Source of the DNA: Daphnia carinata
Lineage: Eukaryota; Arthropoda; Branchiopoda; Diplostraca; Daphniidae
Length of the DNA: 64,000 nt
Assembly (NCBI RefSeq): GCF_022539665.2
Contig: NC_081339.1
Location: 2,442,017-2,506,016 of the forward strand
Direction: 5' to 3'
Under the pieces are notes generated by a model. The model searched no databases. It worked only from the letters and a program-made list of their open reading frames with translations, and was not told the DNA's origin. Below are positions 21,397 to 34,027 of the stretch, piece by piece. The position numbers and the translations under genes were made by a program. Numbering within the stretch: position 1 is the stretch's first letter; every line of letters begins with the position of its first letter.

Positions 21397-21723
21397 AGAA
21401 TGGTTTGTTAATATTACTCGACGGGATACAGTGGAGGGGCACGCTCTCTATGTACAAAATGGGGCATGGGATCTACATTACGAATTTTGGTTCCCGTTTA
21501 CACTCCTTTTTTTTTCTTCTTCCTAATAATAATGTCAATTTTTGTCTGGCATATAAAGTTATTATTATTTTATTTTTTTTTTGTTGTCTTCGTTTCATGG
21601 CTTATTGACGTCTTTATCGATTTCTTTCTTGATTCTTATTTTGCTGGTTTGGTTCTTTGTTTTTCTTTCCCAAGGCGTTGAAAGGAATGTGTGGAAGGAT
21701 GTTGATCTTGGATTGTTTCTAAA
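20206..21723. other. Between ABAT and the Rab11-FIP gene
   Basis: Holds the ABAT upstream region and presumably the long 3' UTR of the Rab11-FIP3/4 gene (both on the minus strand). Long T and A homopolymers occur near 21360-21395 and elsewhere. No coding exon supported. Confidence 0.5.
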
Positions 21724-24700
21724 TCACTGCGGGGGTTTCCGCTCGAGAAGAGACGGCTGGTTCTCGACGATCGTCAAGAGGATGCCTTCAATGTAGGAGC
21801 GCAGCTGGGCGTTGACTTCCTGCTGTTCGCGCAGAGCCGTCCGGATCTACGGAATTATTGCCACAAAAACAAGAAATAAATCAAAAACAAAAGGCCGATA
21901 ACTCCAGACAACGTCTTTCATCTGCGCCCACACATCAAGACTACTGAAACTGCATTTGTTACGTACATCATCTTGACTCATGACTTCGAACTCAGCCGCC
22001 AGGCTGTTGCAAGTTAAATGTTCACTCAACAACGTCCGGCCTTCTTCCAATCCGCGCGAGAAAAGTTGCGCCTGAAGTTCGTCGTTCGCTTCGCGAAGAC
22101 CTAACGAAGTGAACGGGAAAACTCATTTAAAGACAAATTCAATAACAAAAAACAAAAATGAATTCGTACTGCTGTTCTGCTGTTTGAGCGCTTTGATTTC
22201 GTTCTCCAGTTCGCGGACACGGGCAGCACTGGGTGTCACTTCGCCACTGTCGTTGTAGTGCTGGTTGTGTTGTTGGGCGGTGCGAAGCAAGTCGACCTCA
22301 CGCGAAAGCTCGGCCGCCAGTTGCTTGCCATTTGCGTTCTCCAGGGCCCATGTCTCGCGCTCGCGTTTCACCAAATCGCCCATTCGTCTCAGCTCTTCCT
22401 GCCCTTCCAGCAGACTCGTTTCCGCTTCGCAGAGCCGCTGCTGGAGGGCAGAGCGCTCGCCGCGCAATCGCTCCGTCTGCCCGCGCAGTCTGGCGCACTC
22501 TTCCCGAGTTAGCTCCACTTCTCTTTCGGCCGCTTGCAACCTGGATGAAAAAGAAGAACAAATAGAAACGAAAAAATTAAACCAAGTCAAAAAAAAAAAA
22601 AAAAAGAAAAAAACGTGTTCCAAATGTAAGGCGAATTTTTTTTTGGTTACTTGATGGTGCAGTTCTCGATTTCCAGCTGCTTCTCACGCTCGACGCGCAC
22701 GATCAGTTCCTTGTTCCGTCGTTGCTCTTCTGTGAGTTGCTGGGCGGCTCGCAGTTCGACGTCGCGCAAGCTCTCCTCCAGCATCTGCAACCTGTTTTCG
22801 AAAACGAAATCAAATAAAACTTTTAAATGATGGGGCCATAACGTAAAGTCATTGGTCTTCTCATTGTTACATGGCAAAACAAACGTATGCGCATAGTTTT
22901 TGGGTGTCGAGTACAGCCAATAAAAGCCAACGAGTCGTAACTTAATGAAACCATCCCACACTCTTTCTGCTCACACACACACAAAAAAAAACCTATATTT
23001 ATTTATTTTTTTTTTCTTTCTTTTCTGCTATGTACACAGCCGCGTGTGAGTTGGGTACAAGAAGGAAAACGGAAAAGAAAGAAGTGTATAGGAGACATTG
23101 GACCGGAAACGAGCGGTTGAGTTGTGGTTGATTGCTAGCGGACTATGGCGAACGAAAAGAAAATTGTCGATACAAACTCAACATACCTAGCGGTGAGGGC
23201 GGCGTTCTCCTGCTTGCTGCGGCTGTATCGGTCATCGCTGCTGAACTGCGTGTCGGCCAGGGCGGTAATTTGCTGCTGTAGAATTTGAACCTATTGAAAT
23301 TTCAGATAAGAATACAAAACACGATGTTAAAACTAAATAAAACAAAACACAAAAATTAAAAACTAAAATCTAATCATCACACATCAAATAGTTTAAAAAA
23401 AAAAATGCTATAATATTTCTATGCAACTAAAGAACGAGACTTTGTTGATGAGCGTGTGATATTCGGATTTGAAAAAGTGGACGACACTTGTGTTTTCGTG
23501 CAGCTGCTGCTGCAGGCCGGCTTGACTGAACGTGAACTGACCCTCCCACAGGTCGTATTCAAGTTCAGCTCCGCCAAGTGACCGAACAGTGGCAATACTG
23601 CTGCAATCCAGACTGGTGCTATTCATCGCCTTTCGACTCGAACGATGAAGACCCACACACAAACGAAGGCGTTTTCTCTTTCAATTCTCCTTCCTTGTTG
23701 TTGTTTCGTTTTCTTTAACACTTGCGTGTCCTAGACGACAGGTTAAACAAAAACAAACTGAACCGAATCGATGGATAGATCGAACACGACTGCACTTGGG
23801 GGCGAATAAAAAAAAATAAATAAAAATGACCAACAGAAGCCTGGAGGAGCTGCTGGAAGGGCGTACCCGATGTGGCGGCTCGATAACGGCTAGCGCTGTG
23901 TGTGTGTGTGTGTGTGTGTGTGTGGGAAGAATTGTACACAACCCGATCACGCTCAAACTAAAGCGGTCATCTTTTTTTTGTTTTTCTTTCTCTTTTTTTT
24001 TTTTCGAAAATAAATCCAACATCAAACACTGACGGCAAAAATTTACTATTACTACACGTTTTCTTTTACTACTCGCGCGCTGAGTTTTTTGGACGGAAGA
24101 CCTACAAAAAAAAAAAAAAAAAAAACGAGGAACAAGTTTCATAACATAAATCTTTCTTTCTTTTGTGTGTGCGGAAAGAAAGCGACGATAAAGGGAGAAT
24201 TACGGAGCGTATCGCGTCGCAGATCTACGCTAAGTAATACAAATAGAAAAAATAAAAAAATCTCGTATAAACAGAGAGAGAGAGACGGGACGGCCATTGT
24301 TGGCGGATGTGTGTGTGTCTCTCCCCGAGGGAAATTTCGATGGATAAGAATAATGGAATAAAGATAGAAGAGAAAACGTTCTTGGTAAGAGAAAGAAAAA
24401 AAACTAAGCACGGAACAAACGCAGTGCCCACTTCCTTTTTCACAATGGGAAAAAGTGGATCTTCCGATTCCGAAAACGAATAACATCAAAGGCCTCAAGG
24501 TCCCTTTCGTCCTTTTCCCTACACCCAATGAGATTTTCCCTTTCAAAGCCCGACTGCATTTTCTCACCCGCTGGTGGTTTGTGCCATTACGTGGAAAACA
24601 TATAAAGAAAGAAAACAAGTCTATCGTCTATGAAAAAAAAAATACAATTGATGATTTTACCTTGTGGCCGAGATCGACGACGTCGTCTTCGAGACTGGCG

Positions 24701-27700
24701 TCCGAGCAGAAATCTTCGTTGTCGCCGCCGTTGGAGCTGCGACTCGACGTGTTGTTGACGTTCTTGCTATACAATTGACTCGCCAGGGCGTTCGAACCGG
24801 CTGCTAGACCAACGCCTCGTTTACTGGGACTGTGTTGTTTTGCCATTTCAAATCAAACAAACAAAACAAAAGCGATAAAAAATAATGTTTTTAACAAACC
24901 ACCACATGTGTGTGTGAAAACACTCATCTCGTTATTCCCCCCCCCCCAAAAAAAAAAATAGCCAATGTTTCTCAAGTCACACATTTTCATGAGAATTTCA
25001 GAAAAACGTAACGAGGACCAACAAATTAAAAAATATTGTAAGAAAATCCGAGAGAAATATAAAAACAAAACAAAATACGTGGAAAGCTAAACCCACCGCC
25101 AAGAAAAAAAAAAAAAAAAAAATTTGCAAAGCGTGACGTGCTGAAAACGATCGAATGAAAAAAGCAACAAACAAGAAAAAACGAGCGGAAAATAAGACAC
25201 TTACAGGCGTAAAGATCCGTAGCGTCGACTGAAAGCGCCATCGCCATGACTGCCGTACATAACAGAACATAACATAACATGCTGAGGTGTTTTTCGATGT
25301 AAAGTATCATACAAAAAGGATATGGATGCAAATCAACCAGACCAACTTCTATGAAACGCTAGAAATTTAATAAAAGCAACAACAAATTCCGTCCCCAAAC
25401 AAAAATACAACAACAAAACGTGCAGGAAATATAAAATCAATGTTTAAAAAAAAAACAAAAAAAAACACACACACGACGATTCGATTTCTACTAACTCTTT
25501 GAAACTGTTTTTTTTTTGTACTCAGCCCCCGGGAACAACAACAACCAAGAACTAATCCGGAAGTTGGGAAATAATAAAAAAAAAAAATAGACAAGTAAAA
25601 CACGACAAGATGAGCAGCGCTCGTCTGTTGTTGTGTTTACATCGACGTCTGAACGTTCAATGCGATTACATTACAATCGACTTTCTACCTTTTCCCCTTG
25701 TCCGTCTCGCCTGTTCCTTTTTTTATCTTTCGGATACAACGGGGAAAAAAAAAAATAAACAAAAAAGAGAAGGAAAAACTAAAAAAAAAAAAAAAAAGAA
25801 AGCCCTATAAGTATATAGAACTGGAGATAAGTGCAGAATGTTGAACTTGCGACCACTGAAAAAAAAAAAAAAAAATGCACCACCGTGACCGCAGAGAATC
25901 ATTTCAGACATAAGGTAGAAGATAACAACGAGCCACCAAAATATAAGCTTAAGGTAGATTTCCTTTAAAAAATAAAAATGGAGCACGTGAATTGACGTAC
26001 GTACCTGTTGTAATCGGATCGCCGCAAACTGTTCCGCAGCATTCCATTCATCCAGCTGGCCCGGCTCCCAATCATCGGAGCTACTGGACTGCAAAAATCA
26101 TCCCCCCCCAAAAAAAGTGATGCAGAGAAAGATGAAAAAAAAAAGAAATACGGTTAGAAAAATTTAAACAAAAAATGTCCGTTCCGATGCACTGCTTCCA
26201 TTCACAACTAACAACAGAAAATGCGTCTCAGAAACTCACTTGGCGTCGGCGTCGCTAGGCGCACCGTTCTCGATCGAATGGTCCGCCTCGCCGTAGCCTT
26301 CGAAGCTGATTTCCCTCTCAGACATGCTGGAACAGCCACTGCATCGTGAAACAAGAAACAAAAAAAAAAACGGATGAGAAAGTTGCTGGACCCGTATTTT
26401 TTTTTTTTAGTTCTCTCAATCGGACACACACAAGGTGCACGTACCTAACGCTGCCCGTCGTCGGCGCAGAGTCTGTCGGGGTGCTGCTCTTGCTGTAACC
26501 GGAATCGACGTCGTCCGAGGAGGAATTCCGTCTCTTGCCGGCCGCGCTTCCGTCGACCGAGGCCAGCAGGATGTCTTCGTCGTTGACAATGAGATGAGCC
26601 GCTTCTGTCGCCGTCGAATGGTCGCCCGCGTCCGTCGCCAATGGCATGGTCAATTCGCTCCAATCGATCAGCGTCCGGCTCCGTTTCTAATGGGCATAAC
26701 ACACCCACACACACACAAAACAACAAGACGTCATCAATTTCTAGAGCTACGCACTCCGTCACGCTCGGATTTCAAGAAAAGCCTATTTCTCCGCCTTCCA
26801 TGTAGAGTCTGACTCGATTTACGTTCCCCTCCACCTACCCTCCGCAACACACAAATCGGAGCAGATGCTGCAGTTGTCGTTCTCCACCACACCAACCGAT
26901 ATCGAACTAAGCGGTTTAGAAATAAAAAGAAGGGCGTGGTGAACTACTAAAAAAAAAAAGAAAAATCTAACCCTAAAAAGAAAAAACTTCAACACTGCTG
27001 CTGCTGCCTCTCCACCCACTCATTAAATCCACGCGCGCTGGACCACTTCACACCCCTTCCCCCAGAGTCGAATGTTTACACTATCGGGTGTGAATGGATG
27101 TATATAAGGAAAGAGGAAAATCATCTTGGCCGCAATCCCAAAAAAAAAAAAAAAAAAAACTCCGAGAAAATACGAGTCTATCGAACTCGGTCGTTGGTGT
27201 TTTCACACAGATAAAGGATGGCGTGAAGAGAGTCTCAGATGTTTTGGCCGCAGGAAATAAGAATGGAACTTGGCCAAACACGGAAGACGATGAAAGAGAA
27301 AAAGAAAAAAGAAAGAGGGGCTTCTTTTTCTCTAATGGACGAGATGAAAGGAGGCTGCAAAAGCGGAAGAAAAGTGGAAACGATGACAATGTCCCGCATC
27401 TTTTCGCCGTGTGAATCGATTGTTCCCATTTTTCTATTTCCGGTTCCTCCCTCTATCTCTTTTCTGCGTGCCCACAAAAAAGGAAGGAAATGTATTCAAT
27501 AGAACGACATGCATCCATCGAGTTTAGGGAGATTTCGTTGTTAGGTTGGAGCGTACTCTGTGATGGCGTAATTGAAGGTGATTGATGCTGATGGCAATTC
27601 AATTGGTAAAAGCAATGGAGGAATTAAGTGAATGTGATACGCTCCTCTTACAAGCCGGAAAACATGTTAAGCAATACTATAAGAATAAACACGATTACAC

Positions 27701-30700
27701 GTTTAAAAAAAGAAATACCGTTGGAGAGGAGGAAGAAGAGGATGATGTCAGGTCTCGTGAGGTTGCGCCTTCTATTGGAAAAAAGAGAAAAAGATCCGAG
27801 TTACCACGGGTGGATAATAAATAATAGAAACTGGAATGTCAGGAATGGGGAGGATAAAAAAAACACCCATGTTCATGTGCGTAACATCATATGGTAACAT
27901 GGAGGCTAGTGACTATTTCCTGTCATTTAAAAGAAACAAAAAAGGAAAGTAAAACTGATCACCCCAGGGAAACTAGTAGGACGCCACCCCTTGCATCCCA
28001 TCAGCTTTTTTTTTCTATTGTAGGACTTTTTCTCCCTTCAAGAAACGTGTTATGTTTCCGTTTTCTTGCGTATAGCTTCGTCCTCCCCTTGTACGTAACA
28101 GACTGCCACGTCTCGTCAACCTGCCATCCAGATGTGGGTGGTTGAACACAGGTTCTTGTCATGGCTATTCACAGCAATTCCAAACACTTCAAAGAAAGCT
28201 TCAAGTATAACCTTCTCCTAGAAAGCCATCATGTTGCGAAATCTATAATACATAATGGGTGGCCATGAGCACAAGGGAGGAATGCTGACGAGTCAGGTGT
28301 TGATAACGGTCTGCAACAAAGCCCTTCGTCAACTTCTTAAAAGAAAAGTTGCAATGGTGAGAGCAGCAACAGCTGCGAGTTTCACCATGAGCACAGAGGA
28401 CACAGGTGGCACATGCTGATGACAAATGGTATCCACCTAGCGATGGCCCCGACGTTTCGACGACATTCGAATTTCTAGAACGCCAGATTTAGCTCGCATT
28501 CCAAAGCACAGGTGAAGTGAGGGGGGGAGGGTACGACCTGGATCAAAGCTTATTTTCCCATCCCCTATCAACACTCAACAACCACAATCTTGAATACGAA
28601 CCTGATCGTGTTTTTTCCCAGGTAATTTCTAGAGGCACTAGTTGCAAACTTGATGCGATTTTTTCTTGTTTCTTTCCTTTTGTTGGGAAAATACAAAAGT
28701 AAAGTATATATTTAAAAAAAACGGGTATCTTGTCTGGGGGGAAACGGAGGCACAACCAAACACCTTTGAAGTTTCAACCACACAAGTCCCTCGAACTTCC
28801 CTTCTCCTCAGCCTTTTGTGTCACACTGAAGGTGATACTAAAGAGCATCTAGAAGGTGACGTCACGAGAATGCCGTCTTTTCTCTTTTTCTCACCATTTA
28901 TCATCGTTTTCTCTCTCTCATTCTCTACTACAAAAACGTTCGTGAGTGGATAAGATGTAAACGCTGAGGGACACTAAACAGTGAAAGAAAAAACTGTTGG
29001 TCCTTGGTTCGTGAAGATTCAAGTGTTGCATAGCAGAAGCAACTCAAAGAGTCTAATTGTGTCAAAGAGTGGGTTCCATTCTATTTCTTCTTTTGCCACT
29101 CATTCGTTTAGAATTACTGGAAATAATGGCAATAATTGATATAATGTAAACCTTTACTTTGTTTGAGTGTTTAGTCAATCATTCCAGGATGAAACTCACA
29201 GTCACAATACGAGAAAATTTGAGATTAAACCCATAGTGTCTTTCAATCTGCACGATCCATCAACCCTACTTTCCTGTCTCGTGATACACATAGCGCATTT
29301 ACATTTCGGGATTGTGGTTATCTGACGTTGAACAGCACAGCAGGTTATCGCACGGTTGGTCGTGTTTGTCTCGTCAAAATATTTGGATGAGCTGATTGAA
29401 ATGCGTCATAATGTAAACATATCGTCTTCCCTTGGCCTATCTGGGTAACCTTCTCCCCCGTCGTGACGAATCGTGACTGGCTTTAGAGTCACGATTCATG
29501 TCATTTCCATAATCACACGACCATTTCCAACAAAATTTCATTTCTCACGAATAACATGTCTTTACTTTAGCAATAACGTAATCGCATACAATTTAAAACC
29601 AGTGCCTGATTAACAGCAGGACAAGATACGGATATCCCTGTCTCGTTGGCTTTTACTAACTTTGACATTTAGACTAAAGGGCACGCCATTTTTCTCTTTC
29701 TTTTTTTTTGTGAACGCTTTCCAGGTAGTAATCTCGTTAGAACTAACGGAAGCTTCTGTGTACACAGAGCAGACACGCGTCTTCATTTTGCCTTGATACA
29801 CTTTTAGCTTGTGTGTGTACCTACTGTGCATAATATAGCGGTTTTTTTCCTTTTGACAATAAGGGCTTTAGAATTGTGTTTGCAGTGTGCGCAGTTCCTT
29901 CCATCTCACGTGGAACATTTCATTTCAACGTGCCCGGAGAGGTGACGTGCATCCCATTGTTCATTTCTTGTCATAAAAACTGACTGTCTCCGAAGAGTTG
30001 TGCGTTGCAAGTACAGCAGCACTCAACGACATCCCTGGCGGGATTCCCATCGTTCCGCCATTCTGTTTTTCACGTTGTTTTTAAAAGAAAAAAAAAAAAA
30101 CAACTAAAATCACCAAGAAAAACAAAATGTCCTCTTCCTTCTGTCGTCGTCTCTTATTTTTGTTTGTTTTTTTGTTCGCTTTGGTTTTGTTTCGAGTTGA
30201 GATCGTTTACCATTGGATACCACAAAACGTTTTCCCAACAGCCTAACAGACGTCGTCTGAATGTACCGCTTGATGAATCTCTTGTTTTTTTTTTTTCACT
30301 GGGTTCGTTAAATAGAATTCGTTTTCTGTGTCTTCAATGAATTAGCATTGCGGTTCGTCTATTTTGCATTTTTTTTTTTTTTTTAAGGCTCATTTGCGGA
30401 GGTTTTGGAATTGTGACAGGAGGAAATCGAAACGAAGAAGAAGTGGTGTGGTATAGATTCTTTTGTTTTGTGGCAATCCACATTTTTTTCTTTTCTTTTT
30501 TTGTACCTGCAGGTGATTGCTGTATGATGGATCCGACGCCTCTGCAGAATTCATCGAATGTCAGCGTGCCATCACCAAGCGGATCTAGGGAGCGTAGAGC
30601 ATCCGCCAAGTCCTGCCAGTTGTTTACAAAAAAACAAAAGATGAGCATTTGATCGTTTGTAATTCCCACCCACAGAAAATAAAAATAAAAAAGAAGAAAA

Positions 30701-33059
30701 ATACATAAATGATTGCAATTGTGGGCGAGAGAATCAATGGAACAAGTCGTTGGACCGCAAAGCTAATCTCTATGAATGAATAGCTAGCAAATGAGAACTA
30801 ACGATGCAGCAGACTCCTTTCACAAAAGCATCTGTTGCGAGTTCTGCTCTCATAAATAATTCCTACATTTTTGTTGTTGTTGTTTTAATTGAATATTTGC
30901 CGGCTATTTTTATTTTTATTTTTATTTTTTTGAATTGAGGTGGGAAGGTTGGAGCCAGCGACGACGCCTATTTGATTCGCTTATATGGAACAAGGAGAGG
31001 GAAACTTGTATATAGTGCACTATTATTGTAATACTACAAAACTAATTGTTTTCCCTGACTTGTCCTTTTTTTTTTCGCACGATTTTCGATACGCTCCTCT
31101 GCTTTTTAGTTCAGTAACAAAATAGGATAAATCGATTACTATCATTTAATTCAGAATCGAGTAAAAAAAAAATAGGCACAGTTGGTATAGGATATCAGCT
31201 CAATTAACCGACTAACAAAATTTTGTGTCAACTACGTATCAATACCGTTTCATGAATTGAACAAAACATTTCAACATTTATTTTTTTTTTCTTGTGTGCT
31301 GTTCTATTGCCAAACAGGTAAAAATACACGTACGGTTATTTAAACCACTCAAAACATCGATCGTTAAAAAAAAAAGAGGAGGAAAAGGAATGTACAATAG
31401 CACTTCTTTTTGGTTAAAGGACGTCTAATGTCTCATCAAACGAAAAAAAAAAGATGAAAAAAAAAAAAAATAAATAAAATACCGTATATTCTCTACGTGA
31501 ACATCGTAACGTAGTGGGAGTTAGTGGTGTGAAAGCTTTTTGCCGCTCGTCTTGCTCGCGGATCTTTTTTTTTTTTTTTGAAGACGGAATATATTATCTG
31601 TATATACGTTCATTTCTCTGCGTAACTGAGTGAAACTGGGCCAACGGCATCCTACATGCGCTTCTGGCTGCTGCTGACGACGATATGCATTGCATATGTA
31701 TGTAACTTCTAACCGCAAAATGGAGGAGAGATAGATAGAGAAGGGAGACCGCGAAATTCAAGAAAAACGAGGGAAAAGGTCGTAAAACTAAAATGGAATG
31801 AGATAAAAGAAGAAGGCAAAAAACGAATAGCATTTTTCTTTTGCTTGTTTGTTGTTATGTACTGCGGTGAACGTAGAACATAGTGTTCGTCTGTGTTCAC
31901 GAGACCGTTTTCTCTCCATTCTTCGATGGCTGTTTTGACGCGAATGGTCGTATGTAATCAACGAACCAAAATGAAGAGGAGAGAGCTGCTGCGAGGCGAT
32001 GAGAGCACAATAAAAAAATGAGAGAGAAACAAAATAAGAAAAACCAAAGAAAGAAATTGGAGAGTCCGAAAAAGAAATAGTGTGGTTAAAACTCTTCTTT
32101 TGGCGACTTCGTTCGTTCGTTTCTCTTCTTTTTTGGCAAAAATTTTAGCCGTTACGAACAAAATTGATTGTAATAACAGACTTTATGGTTTGTGACTGCA
32201 CAGTTTCTCTCAGTTTATGTCGATTTTTTTTTTTGGCTGAATGTGACACGCCTTTATGCAACTTTGGAAGTAATGAATACATTTGGTGAATCTCTTATTT
32301 TTGCCAGAGCTACTTGTCTTGCATTTCTATTGGTTATAAGGTTTGTTGACATTCGCCATCTTCCGGGTTATTCGGCTTCCATTGTTTGTTGAACAATAGA
32401 ATTAGAGGGGGATTGACGGGAATTTTATTTAATTTAATTTTTTTTTTTTTTTGAATTCTATAAGGACAGGTTGACGGACAAGCCGAGGCGTTCGTGGAAA
32501 GTGGAACGTCGGGTAAACAAAATGAAAATAAAGACAATAATCAGCCGATTCCGTACTGACACAGTGAGAAATACAAAAAAAAAAAAAAAAAGAGAAAAAA
32601 TAGAGGATTTTCTTTTATTCTTTTTCGTCTGGTTCATGCAGTTCCAGTTATTGCGGATAAGGGCGACCGCACCGCGTATTCACATGACACTGCCCTGGCC
32701 CGCGTGAACACATTTTTTTTTGTAGGTTAGTCAGAGCACCACGTCAACTCTGTGTGTCGGATTGGGTGGCAAAAAGGAAGTTCATGATGATAATGATAAC
32801 CGGGAAAAAGAAATAAATTTGGGAAAAAGAAAAGAAGGGAGTTTTGACGACCTCACGTCACCTTTACAGATGACAGATCACGTATAATAATGCAGGGCAT
32901 TAGACAGCACGGCATGGAAGGGTACTGTACCTTAATTCAATGAACGAAATAAAAATTTTTTTTTTTTTTTTTGTTCATTGAAATATTGTTAAAAAATATT
33001 TTTTTTCCTTTTTGCACAGGCAACGCCACAAGGCGTTTCCACAATTTCCGGCCTTTTCT

Positions 33060-33097
<38 letters not shown>

Positions 33098-33688
33098 CCC
33101 AAAACATTACAAACAAAAAATAGATTCAAATAGGATATGAGCTTTGATTATTTCATGATTATTGTTGTAGTTTTTGATTTTCTTTTTTCCTTTTACTTTA
33201 TATGGTATGTACGAAAAGCATTTACGTATACCAGTATTACAGCGACCGGAACCGCAATAAAAACAACCTTGAGTGCACATCATCATGACATTGACTGTCA
33301 TAAAAAATGTTATCCTATCCCTTTATTTTTTTTTTTTAAGTTTTTTTGCAAGAAGAAAATAAAATGCTAACCCCTACTTAAAACAATTTAATCGCTTGGA
33401 GCTACATCGAGCAAAAAATGACTTCCGCCCCCCCCCCTACCATATAGGACATTGTCCTTATATGTAAAGGCAAATTAATGAATAATAATGAAATTTAAAA
33501 CGAACCTTAGTATCCTGTCCGAGATAAGATTGTCCGAGTTCGAGTAGATCATCAATTGAGATGTGACCTCTGCGTTGGACGTCGCACATTTGAAAGACGC
33601 GACGTAGCAATTGCTGATGAACCATATCGACGTCGTTATTCTTGTGATTATTGAGCTGGTGCTGGAGCTCGCACAGCTGAGCCTCCAT
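21724..33688 (-). CDS. nuf: Rab11 family-interacting protein 3/4 (class II FIP, nuclear fallout-like)
   Basis: Rab11/Arf effector that links recycling endosomes to motors during cytokinesis and cellularisation. Thirteen exons are phase-consistent: 33506-33688, 30507-30612, 26839-26906, 26445-26686, 26240-26338, 26005-26088, 25205-25249, 24661-24829, 23187-23290, 22651-22791, 22170-22540, 21967-22100 and 21724-21846 (622 aa). Two EF-hand loops lie at residues 36-47 ([12 protein letters not shown]) and 71-82 ([12 protein letters not shown], canonical). A Ser-rich linker carries [21 protein letters not shown] long coiled coil begins at [14 protein letters not shown], and the Rab11-binding domain [20 protein letters not shown] is at the C terminus. 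The 26839-26906 exon is the weakest: it was chosen because its 68 bases restore phase between the second EF-hand exon and 26445-26686. An internal ATG in the latter ([10 protein letters not shown]) could start a form without EF-hands. Confidence 0.88.
23441..23626 (-). other. Alternative first coding exon of the Rab11-FIP gene
   Basis: A 62-codon open segment starts at the ATG 23626-23624 ([10 protein letters not shown]) and ends in phase 0 before a GTCTCG donor. It could splice directly to the coiled-coil exon 23187-23290, which also begins in phase 0. There is no convincing acceptor upstream, so it fits an alternative promoter giving a short isoform without EF-hands and Ser-rich linker. The donor is weak, so it could also be an artefact. 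Confidence 0.45.
23897..23924. repeat. (GT)n microsatellite
   Basis: About 14 uninterrupted GT dinucleotides in an intron of the Rab11-FIP gene, between the putative alternative first exon and the 24661 exon. Confidence 0.9.
26907..33505. other. Long 5' introns of the Rab11-FIP gene
   Basis: Apart from the exon at 30507-30612 I find no supported coding sequence here. The DNA is rich in poly-A, poly-T and polypurine tracts, with a T-run of about 36 at 33063-33098. Long introns near the 5' end contrast with the 50-100 nt introns of neighbouring genes and are the likely place for regulatory elements, but I recognise none. Confidence 0.5.
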
Positions 33689-33988
33689 GGCGGAGAAATA
33701 TCCAATACAAAAAAAAAAAAAACACACGATTTTTAAATAATCCTAGGGGGTTCTATTTAGTTCGAAAAACACACACACTATTTGTCACAAAAATTCAAAT
33801 GCGCACGTGCTGAGCTTTTTCGAAAATCAGCGCTCACTGTTTTTGTATGTCTTACTCGCAGCCCGTCGGCTGTAACACTGATCGACTCGCTTGGCTTTTC
33901 ACCAGAGGCAAGGCGGCCGACGTGTACACACTGGGCTTCTGTGCGATCCGAACTCAACCGCATACACACACCATGACGTTTGTCTGGC

Positions 33989-34027
<39 letters not shown>

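Noticed and set aside
22123-22654. Several overlapping plus- and minus-strand ORFs rich in Arg/Ala/Ser
   Set aside because: Shadows of the coiled-coil exon of the Rab11-FIP gene, whose frame is fixed by splice phase.
26005-26094. Alternative frame of the 26.0 kb exon ([16 protein letters not shown]...)
   Set aside because: Both neighbouring exons require the other frame (NSLRRSDYN), which keeps phase on both sides.
26445-26762. Alternative frame of the 26.5 kb exon ([18 protein letters not shown]...)
   Set aside because: It reaches a stop at the exon's donor; the chosen frame joins the [13 protein letters not shown] exon in phase.
28243-28425. Cys/His-rich 60-codon minus-strand ORF, zinc-finger-like at first sight
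   Set aside because: Spacing fits no zinc-finger class, it lies in a long intron, and no splice phase links it to the host gene.
29465-29500. 10-bp inverted repeat gaatcgtgac/gtcacgattc
   Set aside because: Short hairpin of a size common by chance; no supporting context.
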